DNA from: Planctomycetales bacterium | Lineage (GTDB): Bacteria; Planctomycetota; Planctomycetia; Pirellulales; Lacipirellulaceae | Direction: 5' to 3' | Length of the DNA: 51,978 bases | NCBI GenBank assembly: GCA_020427155.1 | Contig: JAGQOW010000019.1 | Coordinates: forward strand, 1-51,978 | Shown: positions 49,959 to 51,978 of the stretch, piece after piece | Numbering within the stretch: position 1 is the stretch's first letter | How the letters are laid out: each line of letters starts with the position of its first letter | Notes under the pieces: model-generated | Database searches by the model: none | What the model was told of the DNA's origin: nothing | What the model saw: only the letters and a program-made list of their open reading frames with translations | Made by a program: the position numbers and the translations under genes

Positions 49959-51122
49959 GTGATTCCTTTATGTGACTTGCAGCAGCAATACTCGGTGCTG
50001 AAAGAAGAGATCGATGAAGTGATGCAGCAGGTAGCTGCTGAAGCGAACTACATTCTCGGGTCCAATGTGCGGGCCTTCGAGCAAGAAATGGCCGCCTACT
50101 GTGGCTGTCGCCATGCTATCGGGGTTGGCAGCGGCACCGACGCGCTCCATCTCTCGTTGCGTGCACTTAACATCGGTCCTGGCGACGAGGTAATCACTAC
50201 GCCGTTTACGTTCATAGGAACGACCGAGGCAATCTGCATGGTCGGCGCCAAGCCGGTATTTGTGGACATTGACTCACGGACCTACAACGTTGACGTTTCT
50301 TTGTTGGAAGCAGCAATCACTGACCGGACAAAGGCAATCTTGCCGGTCCATCTTTACGGTCAGCCTTGCGATATGGGGCGAATAGTACAAGTTGCCGAAA
50401 CCTATGAATTAGCGATTGTCGAGGATTGCGCGCAAGCGGTAGGTGCGACTTATCAAGGCAAGCGAGTGGGAACCTTTGGAAAAGCAGGTTGCTTGAGCTT
50501 TTTTCCCAGTAAGAACTTGGGTTGCTTCGGCGACGGCGGCATGGTGCTGACGAATGATTCGCAAGTTTTCGAGCGAGTCGAAATGCTGCGGCGGCACGGC
50601 GGCAAGGTGAAGTATCATCATAGCGAGATTGGCCTTAACAGCCGCTTGGATGAGTTGCAGGCGGCGATTCTGCGGGTGAAACTTCGTTACTTAGATGGTT
50701 GGAATCGATCGCGCCGCGAGCATGCCTACCGCTATAACCGATTTCTGGAAAGTGTGCCGGAAATTCAACGGCCTGGCGAGTTCGGCGTGCGAGATTCGGC
50801 AGTTCCGACCTGCACGAGTGAAGCGAACGAAGGGATCGAGGCCGTCTATCATCAATACACCGTTTCGGTGGCCGATCGCGAGACGATTCAATCGGGATTA
50901 GGCGATGCCGGCATTGCCAGCGCAATTTACTATCCTGTTCCGCTTCATCTTCAAGAAGTGCACCGCGATTTGGGGTTGGCGGTTGGGACGTTTCCGGTTG
51001 CAGAGTCCGCGAGCAAGCACTGCTTGAGCCTGCCCATGTTCCCCGAACTGACTGAAGAGCAGGCGTTTAGCGTCGCTGAGCGGCTGCGACGATTGACTGC
51101 TCTGGAATGTCAGGCGGCGTAG
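49959..51122 (+). CDS. WbpE/WlbC-type PLP aminotransferase (DegT family)
   Basis: A 387-residue sugar 3-aminotransferase. It opens VIPLCDLQQQYSVLKEEID, has VGSGTDALHLSLRAL, TPFTFIGTTEAI, Asp156 in VEDCAQAVGAT and the PLP Lys185 in LSFFPSKNLGCFGDGG. The start is GTG 49959, with AGGAAAG about 6 bases upstream; it matches the usual N-terminus of the family (MIxxxDLxxQ). It transfers an amino group to C3 of UDP-3-keto-GlcNAcA. It differs from the DegT-type protein at 29.0-30.1 kb, with about 25-30% apparent similarity by eye. Confidence 0.92.
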   Translation: MIPLCDLQQQYSVLKEEIDEVMQQVAAEANYILGSNVRAFEQEMAAYCGCRHAIGVGSGTDALHLSLRALNIGPGDEVITTPFTFIGTTEAICMVGAKPVFVDIDSRTYNVDVSLLEAAITDRTKAILPVHLYGQPCDMGRIVQVAETYELAIVEDCAQAVGATYQGKRVGTFGKAGCLSFFPSKNLGCFGDGGMVLTNDSQVFERVEMLRRHGGKVKYHHSEIGLNSRLDELQAAILRVKLRYLDGWNRSRREHAYRYNRFLESVPEIQRPGEFGVRDSAVPTCTSEANEGIEAVYHQYTVSVADRETIQSGLGDAGIASAIYYPVPLHLQEVHRDLGLAVGTFPVAESASKHCLSLPMFPELTEEQAFSVAERLRRLTALECQAA

Positions 51123-51200
51123 GCTTTTGATCGCGAACCAAATGACGAGAGCCAACGGAGCGGGTGGACACTCAAAGATTGCGTTGTAGGACACATTCTT

Positions 51201-51978
51201 ATGGCTAGGGATTCAACTTGGAGCATCGGCAGATCACTTCGGTTGCAAGCCGTAGTGAATCTTGTCGCATCTCACTGGAATCACGGCATCGTGTTTCTGC
51301 AGCTAGCGCTTAATGCAGTGGTTGGGTATGGATTTACCCGTATGTTGGCGAACATGTACGGGGTATCGGCGGCCAAAGACGGGTTTGACATCGCATATTC
51401 GGTTCCGTTCATCATTCTGAATCTGAGCGGATTCGCATTTGGCCACGCCGTCATATCGACGCACTTTGCCAAGTTGCGGGTAACTGATCCAGAAAAGCTG
51501 CAGGTCGTCTTCTCGACGATTCTGCATTTGATGCTGCTTGTCGGGGCCCTGCTGGTGGGGGCTTGCTATGTTTGGGACGAGCAGTTGATTCAACTACTTG
51601 CGCCGGGGCTCCCTGCCGCTGCACGCGACCAAGCCCGGCAGTCGATGCTGTTGATGCTGCCCCTGACGTTCACTTTGGGGCTCTCTGCTTATTGGAGTGC
51701 CGTTTTGGTGGCGTTTAAGGTTCCCTTTACGGCCGAAGCATGCCAGCTGATCAGTCGTTTGGGAGTGCTCGTCTGGTTTCTGGCGTCGGGTCCCGCTTTT
51801 GGATTCGTTGGAATCTCGTTGGGGCTGGTGGGGGCAAGTGTGAGCGGGCTGGCGTTTGAATGGTTTGTTTTACGAAAGTATACGGGACTGTCGCTTACCC
51901 TGGATTTTTCACCGCGAGATCCGAAAGTACGCGAAGTCGTCTGGCAGGGCAGCAGTTTTTTGGTTGCGACACTTGTTG
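51201..51978 (+). CDS. MurJ/MviN-like or Wzx-type lipid flippase, 5' part (runs off the window)
   Basis: The first 259 codons of an integral membrane transporter of the MOP superfamily. At least five hydrophobic segments are seen (VVGYGFTRMLANMYG, FIILNLSGFAFGHAVI, TILHLMLLVGALLVGA, MLPLTFTLGLSAYWSA, FGFVGISLGLVGASVSG), and LLAPGLP resembles the LAPGF block of MurJ after helix 4. In this cluster a flippase of undecaprenyl-linked repeat units is more likely than the lipid II flippase. It starts 78 bases after the WbpE gene. The C-terminal half is outside the window. Confidence 0.82.
   Translation, partial: MARDSTWSIGRSLRLQAVVNLVASHWNHGIVFLQLALNAVVGYGFTRMLANMYGVSAAKDGFDIAYSVPFIILNLSGFAFGHAVISTHFAKLRVTDPEKLQVVFSTILHLMLLVGALLVGACYVWDEQLIQLLAPGLPAAARDQARQSMLLMLPLTFTLGLSAYWSAVLVAFKVPFTAEACQLISRLGVLVWFLASGPAFGFVGISLGLVGASVSGLAFEWFVLRKYTGLSLTLDFSPRDPKVREVVWQGSSFLVATLV

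Overview
The window is a chromosomal stretch of a planctomycete, most likely of the order Pirellulales. The evidence is the family mix: a Ser/Thr kinase with a DWG (not DFG) loop, a transmembrane segment and TPRs; a DUF1559 protein; PEP-CTERM proteins with a dockerin-like calcium loop; CsrA proteins with long tails; and many start codons with weak Shine-Dalgarno sequences. I see no rRNA, tRNA, CRISPR array, prophage or insertion sequence. The assignment rests on protein families, not on a database search.

Positions 1-14.1 kb hold housekeeping and planctomycete-typical genes: the 5' part of thiC, a metallophosphatase, recA with a LexA-type SOS box, a DUF4184 membrane protein, the large kinase, an outer-membrane barrel-like protein, thpR, a PfkB sugar kinase, a DUF1559 protein and glnS. 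A ~84-bp piece of the kinase gene is duplicated next to recA. Positions 14.2-20.9 kb carry a YbjQ-YbjQ-PrsW operon, a PEP-CTERM/esterase pair coupled by an ATGA overlap, and a TerB-like/CbxX-type AAA+/zinc-ribbon protein downstream of a LuxR-type response regulator.

Positions 21.6-36.6 kb are mixed: a sugar isomerase-like TIM barrel overlapping arfB, a hemerythrin-like protein, a UVR-motif protein, two csrA paralogues 5 kb apart whose leaders each contain candidate CsrA sites, a large lipoprotein hydrolase, a divergent CobW GTPase/DegT aminotransferase pair, an M24 peptidase, a CpsB-type PHP phosphatase coupled to a Tat-exported metallopeptidase, and two tandem small secreted proteins that share an unusual hydrophobic-plus-Asp4-5-Pro-Pro tail, each with its own strong terminator.

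Positions 37-52 kb are an exopolysaccharide/O-antigen-like locus. A minus-strand operon runs wza - BY-kinase (Wzz/Wzc) - Wzy-type ligase with TPRs - WbpM/FlaA1-type dehydratase. Next to it are a WbpA-type dehydrogenase and a plus-strand run of epimerase, WbpB, WbpD, WbpE and a MurJ-like flippase that continues past the window edge. Together WbpA/B/E/D would make a UDP-di-N-acetylated glucuronic acid; the 2-epimerase WbpI is not seen here. The CpsB-type phosphatase about 9 kb from the BY-kinase gene is a plausible partner of that kinase.

The items I consider most worth follow-up are the tandem Asp-Pro-tail secreted proteins, the TerB-AAA-zinc-ribbon protein, the csrA leaders, the esterase/PEP-CTERM arrangements and the CobW/DegT pair. 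None of these can be called novel without database searches.
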